Origin: an uncultured Candidatus Thioglobus sp.
GTDB taxonomy: Bacteria > Pseudomonadota > Gammaproteobacteria > PS1 > Pseudothioglobaceae
Direction: 5' to 3'
DNA: 57,078 nt
Assembly (NCBI GenBank): GCA_900180385.1
Contig: FXLX01000009.1
Coordinates: forward strand, 1 to 57,078
The position numbers were made by a program, and so were the translations under genes. Position 1 is the stretch's first letter, and every line of letters starts with the position of its first letter. This document shows positions 7,201-16,303 of the stretch, piece after piece. The notes beneath the pieces were generated by a model. That model did no database searches and was not told the origin of the DNA. It worked only from the letters and a program-made list of their open reading frames with translations.

Positions 7201-8710
7201 TGATATTTATTCAATTGAAGATTTATCACAGCTTATTTTTGACTTAAAACGTTCTAATCCAGAAGCGCGTATTAGTGTGAAATTAGTAGCAGAAGTGGGT
7301 GTAGGAACTATTGCGGCTGGCGTAACCAAAGCAAAATCTGACCACATTGTTATTGCTGGTCATGATGGTGGCACAGGTGCATCACCACTAACCTCAATCA
7401 AGCATGCGGGTTTGCCGTGGGAGCTTGGCCTAGCAGAAACCCATCAAACCCTAGTGATGAATGATCTTCGTTCGCGTGTGGTTATTCAAACAGATGGCCA
7501 GCTAAAAACCGGTCGTGATGTTGCAATTGGCGTATTACTAGGTGCAGAAGAATTCGGATTTTCAACCGCGCCACTAATTACCATGGGTTGCATTATGATG
7601 CGTAAATGTCATCTCAATACTTGCCCAGTAGGCATTGCAACGCAAGACAAAGAATTGCGCAAAAAATTTACCGGCAAGCCTGAACACGTAGTGAACTACC
7701 TATTTATGGTTGCTCAAGAGTTGCGCATGATTATGGCAGATCTTGGCTTTAAAACCGTTAACGAAATGATTGGTCGAGTTGATATGTTGGAAATGAACAA
7801 AGCAATTGAGCATTGGAAACAAGGCACAATTAATTTGGATGCATTATTAACACCGGCACAAAAACCACATGCAGATACTGGCACTTATCAAACCATTGCT
7901 CAAGATCATCAACTAGAGCTACAAATTGATAATGAGCTATTCGAGCAGTCAAAATCATTAATTGACAATGACAAACCGGTACATATTGAAAGTAAAATTA
8001 CCAATGTTGATCGTGCAGTTGGTGCGATGCTTTCATCACGCTTGGTTAAAGCACGTGGTGGAAACACTTTAAATGACGATAGCATTCATGTGAAGTTTAC
8101 TGGTTCTGCTGGTCAATCATTAGGCGCATTTACCGCTAAAGGCATTACCCTAGAAGTGGAAGGTGATGCCAACGACTTCGTCGGCAAAGGCTTATCAGGG
8201 GGTAGGGTTATTATTTACCCACCTAAAAACTCAACTTTTAATTCTGAAGATGAAATCATCGCAGGTAATGTTTGTGGCTACGGTGCAACAGGTGGTGAAA
8301 TATACTTGTCGGGTTGTGTTTCAGAAAGATTCTGTGTACGTAACTCAGGTGTTTCGGCAGTTGTTGAGGGTATCGGTGATCATGGTTGTGAATATATGAC
8401 TGGCGGACGCGTTACTGTTCTAGGTGAAGTGGGTCGTAACTTTGGCGCAGGTATGAGTGGTGGTATTGCTTATATTTATAACCCAAATGATACATTTAAA
8501 GACATGGTTAACCCGGTTACGATTGATCTTGATCCAATGGATGATGAAGCGAAAACTGAGCTTAAAGTCTTTGTTACTGATCATGCTAAGTTAACTAGGT
8601 CAGTCGTTGCTCAGCGTATTCTAGATAACTGGAATGATGAAATCAAACACTTCATCAAGGTTATGCCAAAAGACCTAAAACGAGTTCTGGCTGAAAATGC
8701 TAAAAAGTAA
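4208..8710 (+). CDS. gltB: Glutamate synthase large subunit (GOGAT)
   Basis: 1500 residues, full length. The class II glutamine amidotransferase domain begins at Cys24 (in NCGVGFIAH), which becomes the N-terminal nucleophile after removal of the propeptide. The central domain and the FMN-binding synthase domain follow (GGKSNTGEGGED, GAKPGEGGELPG, AGHDGGTGASPLTSIKHAG). The 3Fe-4S ligands are in CIMMRKCHLNTC (C-x5-C-x4-C). The C-terminal beta-helix GXGXG domain ends the protein. With the small subunit it makes two glutamates from glutamine and 2-oxoglutarate. Oddly, a terminator follows at once and gltD is not adjacent, although the two usually form one operon. Confidence 0.98.
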   Translation: MKTPLLHLPKAHGLYSPRNEKENCGVGFIAHIKGEPSHQITLDALEMLTRMDHRGGCGCETNTGDGAGILTNIPHDFFTAEIHTLFNTSVAQGDYAVGNIFLPQDKSQRTHCMTLLEKSITSEGQTLIGWRDVPVDTHKANVGNIAKESQPVIKQLIIAKADNIDTKAFERALFVIRKQTSHAIRTDEALSEAALFYVCSLSTTIIIYKGMLMGSQVLDFYTDLSNPEYATYLAMVHSRFSTNTFPSWDRAQPCRYMSHNGEINTRQGNYNWMRAREGALESELFADNLDKTLPVIETDVSDSGSFDNVLEFLMMNGRSLQEAVLMMVPEAWQNDANMSDERKAFYEYFSNVMEPWDGPASIAFTDGRYIGAVLDRNGLRPSRYYLTHDDRVIMASEVGVVDVATDNIKTKGRLRPGKMFLVDFDKGELVDDETIKAEFAAKNPYREWLDDQQIYLSELNCAAESHGFHPESLIHRLKAFGYSTETLQFMLLPLVNELRDPVGSMGNDSALACLSDQTRLIYDYFKQLFAQVTNPAIDSIREEVVMSLRCSIGPEGNLLTDKAKNAHRLVIEHPILTNEETAALRHCNHRGWTSKTIDITYDINENKKISDLLDDICTQGSQAIKDGYSLIILSDRNIGTNRVAVSSLLASSALHRYLVASSERTQVGIIVETGEAREVHHFCLLTGFGADAINPYLAFEALWQARRDGMISMNSDEAIIAAYRKGAAKGMLKVMAKMGISTLESYKGAQIFEAVGLAPEIMEKCFFETASRIDGVNFDILQAESEKRHHHAYNTETLDNPGQYHWRSGGETHMWDPKAISNLQLAAKNNDESAYWAFSKHANEEGTRNSTLRGLMSFKQGNPISIDEVESAQEIVKRFATGAMSFGSISAESHESLAIAMNRLGGKSNTGEGGEDAKRWTPDENGDSRRSAIKQVASGRFGVTIDYLNNADEIQIKISQGAKPGEGGELPGSKVDEGIAAIRHSIPGVGLISPPPHHDIYSIEDLSQLIFDLKRSNPEARISVKLVAEVGVGTIAAGVTKAKSDHIVIAGHDGGTGASPLTSIKHAGLPWELGLAETHQTLVMNDLRSRVVIQTDGQLKTGRDVAIGVLLGAEEFGFSTAPLITMGCIMMRKCHLNTCPVGIATQDKELRKKFTGKPEHVVNYLFMVAQELRMIMADLGFKTVNEMIGRVDMLEMNKAIEHWKQGTINLDALLTPAQKPHADTGTYQTIAQDHQLELQIDNELFEQSKSLIDNDKPVHIESKITNVDRAVGAMLSSRLVKARGGNTLNDDSIHVKFTGSAGQSLGAFTAKGITLEVEGDANDFVGKGLSGGRVIIYPPKNSTFNSEDEIIAGNVCGYGATGGEIYLSGCVSERFCVRNSGVSAVVEGIGDHGCEYMTGGRVTVLGEVGRNFGAGMSGGIAYIYNPNDTFKDMVNPVTIDLDPMDDEAKTELKVFVTDHAKLTRSVVAQRILDNWNDEIKHFIKVMPKDLKRVLAENAKK

Positions 8711-8718
8711 GTTCACTA

Positions 8719-8747
8719 AAAAGGGTTGCAATAGCAACCTTTTTTTA
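8719..8747 (+). terminator. Intrinsic terminator of gltB
   Basis: The stem GGTTGC/GCAACC (8724-8729 and 8734-8739) with an AATA loop is preceded by AAAG and followed by a run of T residues, 9-30 bases after the gltB stop codon. The A-rich left flank could also let it stop transcription coming from the other side, but the lipoprotein gene on that strand ends here too. Confidence 0.88.
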
Positions 8748-8764
8748 ATACTTAAAATTTGATT

Positions 8765-8947
8765 TTAAATTGGTACAGCATCAATCACATCAGCTGCATC
8801 ATCAATAGCCTCATCAATACCATCACCAACAATAGGGATCACTGAAATAATAGCACCACCTACACGCATCGGCACAGTTGCAACCTTGGTTAATACACAA
8901 CTTGATAATAATAAAACAGCTAATATTAATGTCATAAATTTAAACAT
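8765..8947 (-). CDS. Small lipoprotein of the DUF6726-like type
   Basis: 60 residues. The start MFKFMTLILAVLLLSSC is a lipoprotein signal peptide with lipobox LSSC (Cys17). The mature part is only about 44 residues and is rich in valine, isoleucine and acidic residues (VGGAIISVIPIVGDGIDEAIDDAADVIDAV). Short lipoproteins with this VPMRVGG...IPVVGD pattern are widespread in proteobacteria and have no established function. It lies 2 bases downstream of folA on the same strand and probably shares its transcript. Confidence 0.7.
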   Translation of the reverse strand: MFKFMTLILAVLLLSSCVLTKVATVPMRVGGAIISVIPIVGDGIDEAIDDAADVIDAVPI

Positions 8948-8949
8948 AC

Positions 8950-9435
8950 TTATTTTCTATCTAAAATTGTAAAGTGATACGTGTGCGGATTTTTATCATC
9001 AGGCTGGTGTGACTCTCTAAAGCTTTCAGAAAAGTCAGATCGATCAAATGTTGGAAAATGTGCATCGCCTTCATAAGATCCTTCAATTTGAGTAATGTAT
9101 AAACGATCAACACTTGGCAGCATTTGCTCATAAAAAGACGCACCACCCATAATCATAACTTCATCATCATGCTTAGCCAACTCTAAAGCCGCCGTAATAC
9201 TACTGACCACTTCACAACCTTTAGCCGTAAAATCAGCGTTACGACTAACAATCACGTTACGGCGATTTGGCAAGGGAAAGCCGATCGACTCATAAGTCTT
9301 TCTACCCATTAGTACGGTTTTTCCTGTGGTGGTCTTTTTAAAATAACCCAAATCAGCGGGTAAATGCCACGGTAAAGCATTATCTTTACCGATGAGTTGA
9401 TTGTCGTCCATTGCAACGATGATGGATAAGCGCAT
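8950..9435 (-). CDS. folA: Dihydrofolate reductase
   Basis: 161 residues from the ATG at 9435. An open frame continues upstream to 9579, but the family N-terminus MRLSIIVAMDDNQLIGKDN fixes the start here. Other landmarks are LPWHLPADLGYFKKTT, TVLMGRKTYESIG, PLPNRRNVIVSR, VMIMGGASFYEQMLP and GDAHFP. The carboxylate in PADL (corresponding to Asp27 of E. coli DHFR) is present. The enzyme reduces dihydrofolate with NADPH for thymidylate and purine synthesis. maf is divergent, with its annotated start only 22 bases away. Confidence 0.97.
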   Translation of the reverse strand: MRLSIIVAMDDNQLIGKDNALPWHLPADLGYFKKTTTGKTVLMGRKTYESIGFPLPNRRNVIVSRNADFTAKGCEVVSSITAALELAKHDDEVMIMGGASFYEQMLPSVDRLYITQIEGSYEGDAHFPTFDRSDFSESFRESHQPDDKNPHTYHFTILDRK

Positions 9436-9457
9436 GAAAAGCCCTAAATAACGTAAA

Positions 9458-10093
9458 ATGGCTTCTATTTTACAAACACTGGTAACACTCGTGGCATTAA
9501 TTCTCGCTTCCTCCTCACCCTTTCGAAAAGAACTTTTAAATAAGCTTGGTTTGGTGTTTTCAACCCACTCGCCAGACATAGATGAATCAAGAAAATCAGA
9601 CGAAACGCCTGAACAATTAGTTTATCGTTTGGCAGAATTCAAAGCCAAAGAAGTAGCCAAATCTCATAATGGCTTAATTATTGCTTCAGACCAAGTGGCA
9701 ACGCTGCAAGATGGAAAAGGCGCTGATGATCAAGTATTAGGCAAGCCACACACACATGAAAATGCCATTAAACAACTTAGCGAATGTTCTGGAAATACTG
9801 TGACATTCGTTACAAGTTTGTGTCTTTTAAATACAAATACCAACAATATTAAAACAATTGTAGAAACTTTTAGAGTAGTTTTCAGAGATCTTAGCACTCA
9901 ACAAATTGATCATTATCTTAAAAAAGAACAGCCATACAATTGCGCGGGTAGTTTTAAATCAGAAGGACTAGGCATTAGCTTGTTTAGCGCTCTTGAGGGT
10001 AATGATCCCAATACATTAATTGGCCTGCCACTAATTAAGCTTATTCAGCTATTAGAAAACGAAGGCATTGATATCCTCAGCCCTAAGGTATAG
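9458..10093 (+). CDS. maf: Maf-family nucleotide pyrophosphatase (YceF-like)
   Basis: Up to 211 residues. Family motifs are LILASSSPFRKELL, DIDESRKSDETPEQLVYRLAEFKA, the catalytic region IIASDQVA, LGKPHTHENAIKQL and the C-terminal CAGSFKSEGLGISLF and GNDPNTLIGLPL. Maf proteins hydrolyse modified or non-canonical (d)NTPs; the YceF branch prefers m7GTP. The ATG at 9458 adds 11 residues before the conserved start. A GTG at 9491 would begin VALILASSSP and leave a normal-sized promoter gap to folA, so the true start may be 9491. It ends 4 bases before the ATG of mfd. Confidence 0.9.
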   Translation: MASILQTLVTLVALILASSSPFRKELLNKLGLVFSTHSPDIDESRKSDETPEQLVYRLAEFKAKEVAKSHNGLIIASDQVATLQDGKGADDQVLGKPHTHENAIKQLSECSGNTVTFVTSLCLLNTNTNNIKTIVETFRVVFRDLSTQQIDHYLKKEQPYNCAGSFKSEGLGISLFSALEGNDPNTLIGLPLIKLIQLLENEGIDILSPKV

Positions 10094-10097
10094 GTCA

Positions 10098-13000
10098 ATG
10101 TCTTATTTATATCCTGATGAGGTTAGTGCTTCAAACTCAGGTCGAAAAACTTATTGGGGATCTTTATACGGCAGCGCTGATGCGCTCGCATTAATTGAAT
10201 ATGTACAGCGACAACCCCAAGTTGTCTTGCTCATTGCCAATGACATTGCACATTTAGACAGTCTTTATAATTCGTTAAATTTTTACAACCACGGTTTAGA
10301 CATTCTTATCTTTGATAACTGGGAGATATTAGCTTATGACCAATTCTCGCCACATCCAGACATTACCTCAAAACGTCTAAGTACGTTATCAAAATTACGA
10401 AAATTAAACAATGGCATTATTATTACCACCTTAGAAACGCTGTTTTCACGCCTGTGTCCAATTGAGTTTAGTGAAAAATATAGTTTTAATATTAAAATCA
10501 GCGATTGTCTGGAAACTCATGATTTTAGCGAAAAATTATTGAAAATTGGTTATAACCGCGTTACCACCGTCATGGAACATGGCGAGTTTAATATTAGGGG
10601 ATCAATGATTGATCTATACCCAATGGGCGCTAAATCACCCTACAGAATAGATCTATTTGATCAAGAAATAGAAACCATACGAACCTTTGACACCTCAACC
10701 CAACGAAGCGAAACCCAAGTTAAGCAAATCGCTTTATTGCCTGCACGTGAGTTTGCAACAGATCAATCAAGTATTGAATTGTTCAAGCGCAATTATGACC
10801 AAGCATTTGCCAGACAAGGTTTTATTTATACAGAAATCAGTGAAGGTCGATTGCCAGGTGGCATTGAATTTTACTTGCCACTATTTTTTAACAAGACCAA
10901 CACCTTGTTTGAGTATTTGCCCGACTCAATTACTATTGCCACTTCTGCTGGGTTTAGCGATCAAGTTGATCATACTTACGCCAACATTCAATCACGTTTT
11001 GACCATGCCAAGCAAGATCTCGATCGTCAGCCATTAGACATTAGCCAAGTATTTTTAAGTAAAGATCATTTATTTTCGGCCATTAAACAGCAATCTCAGC
11101 TTGTGATTGGCCACTCTAAACTAGACAATAAAAGTGGAAATATTAATTTCGGCTCTAAATTATTGCCACCATTGAGAATTGATCCTCAGGCGAAAAATCC
11201 ATTGGCGAAGTTGTCTGCCTTTATTGCTCGATTCAAAAAAAGAGTATTAATTGTTTGCCAATCTCAAGGTAGACAAAGTGTTTTAGAAGAGTTGCTAGCC
11301 AACCATGGCCTAGAAGCACAATCAACCGCCAATTGGCAGAGTTTTGTTAAAGGCGACAAGCAACTTAGCATTACCAATCAATCACTAACACAAGGGTTAC
11401 TCAGTGATGATATTGCCATCATCACTGAAGAAAATTTATTTGGCCAAGATGTCGTTCAACAGCAACGCAGACGTAGAGCCAAACACAAAGACTTTGATGA
11501 AGCCATTAAAAGCTTAGTCGAGATTAAAAAAGGCGATCCAATCGTTCACGAAAATTACGGTGTTGGCCGCTACCTAGGCTTAAAAACACAAACATATGAT
11601 GGCTTATCTCAAGATTTCTTGCAACTTGAATATGCTGGTGGCGCCAAACTCATGGTGCCAATGACCTCACTGAACTTAATTTCTCGTTATTCAGGTGCTT
11701 CGCCTGATAGTGCACCGCTACATAAACTTGGAACACCGCAATGGAGCAAAGCTAAAAAGAAAGCAGGTGAAGCATTGCATGATGTTGCTGCAGAATTATT
11801 AGAAATTTATGCCAAACGTGAATCACAAACAGGATTTTCATTTCCTGAGCCAAATGATGCTTATTCTTCGTTTGTGGCCAGCTTCCCTTTTGAAGAAACA
11901 CCTGATCAGCTTAAAACCATGGGTGAAGTTTTGGCCGACATGCGCTCTCATAAGCCAATGGATCGATTGGTGTGTGGCGATGTAGGCTTCGGCAAAACTG
12001 AAATAGCCATGCGTGCTGCTTTTGTCGCGGTAGATGCCGGAAAACAAGTAGCTATTTTGGTACCAACCACCTTATTAGCTAACCAACATCATCAATCTTT
12101 TATTGATCGATTTATCGACTACCCTGTTGAAATAGCGTCCCTATCCAGATTCAAAACCCCTAAAGAGCAAAAACTAATTGTTGAAAAACTGAATTCAGGC
12201 AATATTGATATCGTTATTGGTACACATAAAATTATCCAAGGCGGTATTAAGTATAAAAATTTAGGCCTAGTAATTATCGATGAAGAGCATCGTTTTGGCG
12301 TCAAGCAAAAAGAAGCGCTTAAAAAACTGCGTGGTCAAAGTGATATTCTCACCATGACAGCAACCCCTATTCCAAGAACGCTAAATATGGCGCTAGGATC
12401 TTTGCGAGAACTGTCCATCATTGCTACGCCACCTGCTAAACGAAGTGCGATTCAGACTTTTGTACAAGAATGGAAAGATGGTAATATTCAAGAAGCCTGT
12501 ACTCGTGAACTACATCGTGGTGGGCAAATATTTGTTGTTCACAATGATATTGATTCAATTGATAATATGGCGGAGAGCCTTAAAGAGCTCATGCCAAATG
12601 TGCATGTGCGGATTGCTCACGGGCAAATGCCGACGCGTGAATTGGAACGCATCATGAGTGATTTCTATCATGCACGTTTTCAAATTTTAGTTTGTACTAC
12701 CATTATTGAAACCGGTATTGACATTCCCAATGCCAATACCATTATTATCAATAATGCTCAAAATTTTGGATTAGCCCAATTGCATCAACTTCGTGGTCGT
12801 GTTGGACGATCGCATCATCGTGCGTATGCTTACTTAATTATTAAATCACATCAGTCACTTTCTAAAGATGCAAAAAAACGCCTAGATGCAATTGAATCTT
12901 TAGAAGAGCTTGGTGCAGGCTTTATGCTCGCCAATCATGATCTAGAAATCCGTGGCGCGGGTGATTTACTTGGTGATAACCAATCAGGGAAAATCAGTGA

Positions 13001-13526
13001 AATTGGATTTAACCTCTATCATGATTTACTCAAACGCACCATTGATGCGATGCGCGCAGGTCGAAAAATTAAACTGGACGATCCAATTAATCATGAAATT
13101 CAAATTGATTGTGGCTTGCCTTCAATCATTCCACAGAGCTATTTGGAAGACGTGCACGAGCGCTTAGTTTTATACAAACGCATTGCCAGCTGCAAGACCA
13201 ACAAAGAGCTTAAAGAATTACAAATAGAGATGATTGACCGTTTTGGCTTATTGCCAGATTCAACCAAACACTTATTTGCCAACACACGATTGAAACTTTT
13301 TTGCGAAAAAATCGGAATTGATGAAATTAACCTTTATGACGACAAAGCCATCATCACTTTTGGCACCAAAAACATCATAGAACCAATCAAAATCATCCAA
13401 TTAATTCAAAAACAATCTAAAAACTACCAACTTAAGGGTCAAAATCAGTTAATTGTTAAAGAAACCATGCCTGAAGACATTAGACGAATTGAGTTAATTG
13501 AAAATTTGCTAAAAAAGCTAAATTAG
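10098..13526 (+). CDS. mfd: Transcription-repair coupling factor
   Basis: 1142 residues from the ATG at 10098, which has an AGG-rich leader. The N-terminal UvrB-homology module lies in roughly the first 350 residues. The RNA-polymerase-interacting domain starts near the EIKKGDPIVHENYGVGRYLG segment. The SF2 translocase has Walker A GDVGFGKTEIAMRAAF, the DEEH box VIIDEEHRFGV, and TATPIPRTLNMAL, and the RecG-like TRG region contains GLAQLHQLRGRVGRS. A C-terminal TRCF domain completes it. Mfd removes RNA polymerase stalled at DNA damage and recruits UvrA. No lesion is visible across 3.4 kb. Confidence 0.98.
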   Translation: MSYLYPDEVSASNSGRKTYWGSLYGSADALALIEYVQRQPQVVLLIANDIAHLDSLYNSLNFYNHGLDILIFDNWEILAYDQFSPHPDITSKRLSTLSKLRKLNNGIIITTLETLFSRLCPIEFSEKYSFNIKISDCLETHDFSEKLLKIGYNRVTTVMEHGEFNIRGSMIDLYPMGAKSPYRIDLFDQEIETIRTFDTSTQRSETQVKQIALLPAREFATDQSSIELFKRNYDQAFARQGFIYTEISEGRLPGGIEFYLPLFFNKTNTLFEYLPDSITIATSAGFSDQVDHTYANIQSRFDHAKQDLDRQPLDISQVFLSKDHLFSAIKQQSQLVIGHSKLDNKSGNINFGSKLLPPLRIDPQAKNPLAKLSAFIARFKKRVLIVCQSQGRQSVLEELLANHGLEAQSTANWQSFVKGDKQLSITNQSLTQGLLSDDIAIITEENLFGQDVVQQQRRRRAKHKDFDEAIKSLVEIKKGDPIVHENYGVGRYLGLKTQTYDGLSQDFLQLEYAGGAKLMVPMTSLNLISRYSGASPDSAPLHKLGTPQWSKAKKKAGEALHDVAAELLEIYAKRESQTGFSFPEPNDAYSSFVASFPFEETPDQLKTMGEVLADMRSHKPMDRLVCGDVGFGKTEIAMRAAFVAVDAGKQVAILVPTTLLANQHHQSFIDRFIDYPVEIASLSRFKTPKEQKLIVEKLNSGNIDIVIGTHKIIQGGIKYKNLGLVIIDEEHRFGVKQKEALKKLRGQSDILTMTATPIPRTLNMALGSLRELSIIATPPAKRSAIQTFVQEWKDGNIQEACTRELHRGGQIFVVHNDIDSIDNMAESLKELMPNVHVRIAHGQMPTRELERIMSDFYHARFQILVCTTIIETGIDIPNANTIIINNAQNFGLAQLHQLRGRVGRSHHRAYAYLIIKSHQSLSKDAKKRLDAIESLEELGAGFMLANHDLEIRGAGDLLGDNQSGKISEIGFNLYHDLLKRTIDAMRAGRKIKLDDPINHEIQIDCGLPSIIPQSYLEDVHERLVLYKRIASCKTNKELKELQIEMIDRFGLLPDSTKHLFANTRLKLFCEKIGIDEINLYDDKAIITFGTKNIIEPIKIIQLIQKQSKNYQLKGQNQLIVKETMPEDIRRIELIENLLKKLN

Positions 13527-13628
13527 TCTTTTTTAGGAATTATTAATGCTATTTGATCTAATTAGTTAGCATGGCCAGAAGTGGTACAAGTAATTTTAAG
13601 GTCAAATAAATAATCAAGCTAAAAAGAT

Positions 13629-13910
13629 CTACTTGTTATATGTTAGGATCATTGCACGCTTGTCGGCACTAGATTGGGTAGCGGTAATAATACTTTCAGT
13701 CAATAGTACACCAACAGTGCGCTTAATGGTTGACAGTGAATATTTGGAAAAATATTGATCTTTAGTAATAGCGGTAATGTTTGCATCTTTACTGTGTATT
13801 ACATATTCCAATACTGATTTTTCTACCTCTGAGAATTTGTCAAAACCCATCTCACGTTCATATGTATCTAACGAACGGCGTAACTCAAATAATTTTTCTA
13901 ACGCTTTCAT
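13629..13910 (-). CDS. Small winged-helix (MarR-like) DNA-binding protein
   Basis: 93 residues from the ATG at 13910, chosen because GGAAGG stands at ribosome-binding distance; an upstream start would add six residues. The N-terminal segment KALEKLFELRRSLDTYEREMGFDKFSEVEKSVLEYVI resembles the dimerisation helices of MarR-type proteins. The following DQYFSKYSLSTIKRTVGVLLTESII is a plausible recognition helix and wing, and SSADKRAMILTY fits the end of the wing. No ligand domain is present. The gene stands alone between mfd and a PfkB kinase. The target is unknown. Confidence 0.6.
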   Translation of the reverse strand: MKALEKLFELRRSLDTYEREMGFDKFSEVEKSVLEYVIHSKDANITAITKDQYFSKYSLSTIKRTVGVLLTESIITATQSSADKRAMILTYNK

Positions 13911-14009
13911 GCTACCTTCCTCTCCCAAGAGTCCTTAATCTGAATTTCATTATATTCTATTAACTTACCCTACTAACAATAGATTTATAGTGCCCCCCCA
14001 GAAAAGCTT

Positions 14010-14951
14010 TTATAGCAATGGTTCTGAGTATTGTTGCTGATACATTTTTTCAATATCACTCATATTAAATTTGTGATTTTGCGTGCCTAAGTGGGCAATT
14101 TTGATTGCACCCAGCAATCCTGCTAGTTGGCCAGTTTTTTTCCAATCAAAATCATTCATAATTCCGTATAACAAACCTGCACGATACGCATCACCACAAC
14201 CTGTTGGATCTTGAGTAGACTCTGCTTTGGCAGGTATAATAGTGATTATTTCGCCATTAGTGTGAATCTCAGAACCTTTGCCACCTTTAGTGATAATTAG
14301 TGAATCTACCATAGAAGCAATAGTTGCTAAATCTAGGCCTGTTTTATCTTGCAACATCTGTGATTCATAATCATTCACTGCAACATAAGTTGCTCGCTCG
14401 ATAAACGTTACCAACTCCTCACCAGAAAACATCGGCATACCTTGGCCAGGATCAAATATAAAGGGAATCTCAGCGTCTGAAAATTGTTGAGCGTGTTCGA
14501 TCATACCGTCACGCCCATCAGGAGATACAATACCAATATCTGCCACACTGACATCGCTGACTTTATTCTCATGAGAATTACTCATCGCACCTGGATGGAA
14601 CGCAGTAATTTGGTTGTCATCCATATCTGTAGTGATAAATGCCTGGCCGGTGTAACTATCTTTAATCACTTTCATATGAGTGGTGTTCATATGGTGTGAC
14701 TCCATCCAATTCATGTACGGCGTAAAGTCTTCGCCCACCGTTGCCATTGGAATGGAATTAGCGCCCAATAAATGCAAATTGTAAGCGATATTGCCACCAC
14801 AACCACCGAACTCTTTGCGCATGGTTGGTACTAAAAATGACACATTTAGCATGTGTACTTTGTTTGGCAAGATGTGGTTTTTGAAATGGTCTTGAAAAAC
14901 CATGATGGAATCAAAGGCATATGAGCCACAAATTAATGCTGTTTTTGACAT
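14010..14951 (-). CDS. PfkB-family kinase, probably adenosine or sugar kinase
   Basis: 313 residues. The N-terminus ALICGSYAFDSIMVFQDHFKNHILP and the EFGGCGGNIAYNLHLLG block (residues 49-65) are typical of a proteobacterial PfkB subgroup usually annotated as adenosine kinase. The anion-hole and catalytic-base motif DPTGCGDAYRAGLLYG (about residue 243 on) is complete, with Asp as base. It is the last gene of the accD-FKBP-ispH series, 15 bases after ispH. The substrate cannot be fixed from motifs; adenosine is the best guess from family resemblance. Confidence 0.85.
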   Translation of the reverse strand: MSKTALICGSYAFDSIMVFQDHFKNHILPNKVHMLNVSFLVPTMRKEFGGCGGNIAYNLHLLGANSIPMATVGEDFTPYMNWMESHHMNTTHMKVIKDSYTGQAFITTDMDDNQITAFHPGAMSNSHENKVSDVSVADIGIVSPDGRDGMIEHAQQFSDAEIPFIFDPGQGMPMFSGEELVTFIERATYVAVNDYESQMLQDKTGLDLATIASMVDSLIITKGGKGSEIHTNGEIITIIPAKAESTQDPTGCGDAYRAGLLYGIMNDFDWKKTGQLAGLLGAIKIAHLGTQNHKFNMSDIEKMYQQQYSEPLL

Positions 14952-14966
14952 GTTATATTCTCCTAA

Positions 14967-15896
14967 TTATTGTCTTAATTCTTCTGGCACAGGAAAATGT
15001 ACATTTTCTTCTGCGCCGTTAATTTCTTCTACTTGCGTTGCACCTTGATCATATAGATAATTCACAACTTCTTGTACCAATACTTCTGGCGCTGATGCAC
15101 CGGCTGTAACGCCCACAGTTTTGACATTATTTAGCCACTCTGGATTAATCTCATCTGCTCCATCAATCAGATAAGCTGGAATATTCATTTTTTCAGCAAT
15201 TTCTCTGAGTCGATTTGAATTTGAGGAGTTACTCGACCCCAATACAAGTAATACCTCTGATGATTGTATTAGCGTCTTAACGGCATCTTGGCGGTTTTGA
15301 GTTGCATAGCAAATATCATCTTTTTTTGGTGATTGAATTTTTGGAAATTTACCTTTAAGCTTATTAACAATGTGCTGCGTATCATCAACTGACAATGTTG
15401 TTTGAGTTGTGTACGATATATCGCTATTTAAATCCAAATTTAGGTTTTCAACATCTTTAGCACTTTCAACCAAAGTAACTTGGTTGGTCTCGCTTGCCTG
15501 GCCCAAGGTGCCTTCCACTTCTGGATGACCCTTGTGGCCAATTAAAATCACTTGAGCGTTTTGTTTTTGCTTGCGCACAACTTCTTTATGAACCTTGGTT
15601 ACCAAAGGGCAAGTGGCATCATAAATAGTTGAGTCAATGTCTTTTGCTTGCTTACGAACCAATTGAGAAACACCATGCGCACTAAAAATAACAACCTGGT
15701 TGTCAGGCACTTCATTAATTTCTTTAACAAAAATAGCGCCTTTTGCTTTAAGATCATTAACAACAAATTTATTGTGAACAACTTCATTACGCACATAAAC
15801 CGGCTTACCGTGTTTGCTTAGTGCTCGTTCAACAATTTCAATTGCACGATCAACACCAGCGCAAAATCCTCTAGGATTGGCGAGTAATATTTTCAT
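14967..15896 (-). CDS. ispH: 4-hydroxy-3-methylbut-2-enyl diphosphate reductase
   Basis: 309 residues. It starts [19 protein letters not shown], with the first cluster cysteine at position 12. The second lies in [13 protein letters not shown] and the third in [14 protein letters not shown]. The substrate-binding histidines ([14 protein letters not shown]) and the [10 protein letters not shown] loop are present. It carries out the last step of the MEP isoprenoid pathway, giving IPP and DMAPP, with a [4Fe-4S] cluster. Its ATG shares one base with the stop of the upstream FKBP gene (TAATG), so translation is coupled. Confidence 0.98.
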   Translation of the reverse strand: MKILLANPRGFCAGVDRAIEIVERALSKHGKPVYVRNEVVHNKFVVNDLKAKGAIFVKEINEVPDNQVVIFSAHGVSQLVRKQAKDIDSTIYDATCPLVTKVHKEVVRKQKQNAQVILIGHKGHPEVEGTLGQASETNQVTLVESAKDVENLNLDLNSDISYTTQTTLSVDDTQHIVNKLKGKFPKIQSPKKDDICYATQNRQDAVKTLIQSSEVLLVLGSSNSSNSNRLREIAEKMNIPAYLIDGADEINPEWLNNVKTVGVTAGASAPEVLVQEVVNYLYDQGATQVEEINGAEENVHFPVPEELRQ

Positions 15897-16303
15897 TAAG
15901 AATTTTCTAAGACTTTAACTTGGAATGAAACATCAGCGCCTGCTAGCGGATGATTAAAGTTAACTCGAATATCATCAGCTTCAATACTATCAATACATCC
16001 CACGTACGAATCCCCTGTTGGGGTTTTAAATTCAACTGCAGCGTCTAATTCTATTTTAAGGTCATTTGGAAAATCACCTCGTTGCATGACTTGAAAAGCT
16101 TCATCAAAGCTATCGCCAAATGCCTCGGAAGCACTTAAAAGAAAAGTTTGTAACTCGCCAGTTTTGGCATCAAGTACGCACCGCTCTAAACAAGGATCAA
16201 GCTGGCCATCACCAATTTCAAACAATAATGGCTCGTCCCAGGATTCATCAACTAATACGCCATTTGCATGACTTAATTTATAGTGAATTTTGTAGCTAGC
16301 CAT
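15896..16303 (-). CDS. FKBP-type peptidyl-prolyl isomerase, SlpA-like
   Basis: 135 residues. The short FKBP domain with an inserted-flap chaperone region typical of SlpA/FkpB is visible: [47 protein letters not shown] at the start, then the insert, and [20 protein letters not shown] at the end. It is a cytoplasmic folding helper and is very commonly found next to ispH, as here. It overlaps accD by 8 bases upstream and ispH by 1 base downstream. Confidence 0.88.
   Translation of the reverse strand: MASYKIHYKLSHANGVLVDESWDEPLLFEIGDGQLDPCLERCVLDAKTGELQTFLLSASEAFGDSFDEAFQVMQRGDFPNDLKIELDAAVEFKTPTGDSYVGCIDSIEADDIRVNFNHPLAGADVSFQVKVLENS

Noticed and set aside
8950..9579. Long N-terminal extension of folA to 9579
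   Set aside because: Family proteins start MRLSIIVAM and the extra 48 residues run into the maf coding region on the opposite strand.
10068..10097. TTG start for mfd at 10068
   Set aside because: It lies inside maf and the ATG at 10098 has a better leader and the normal N-terminus.
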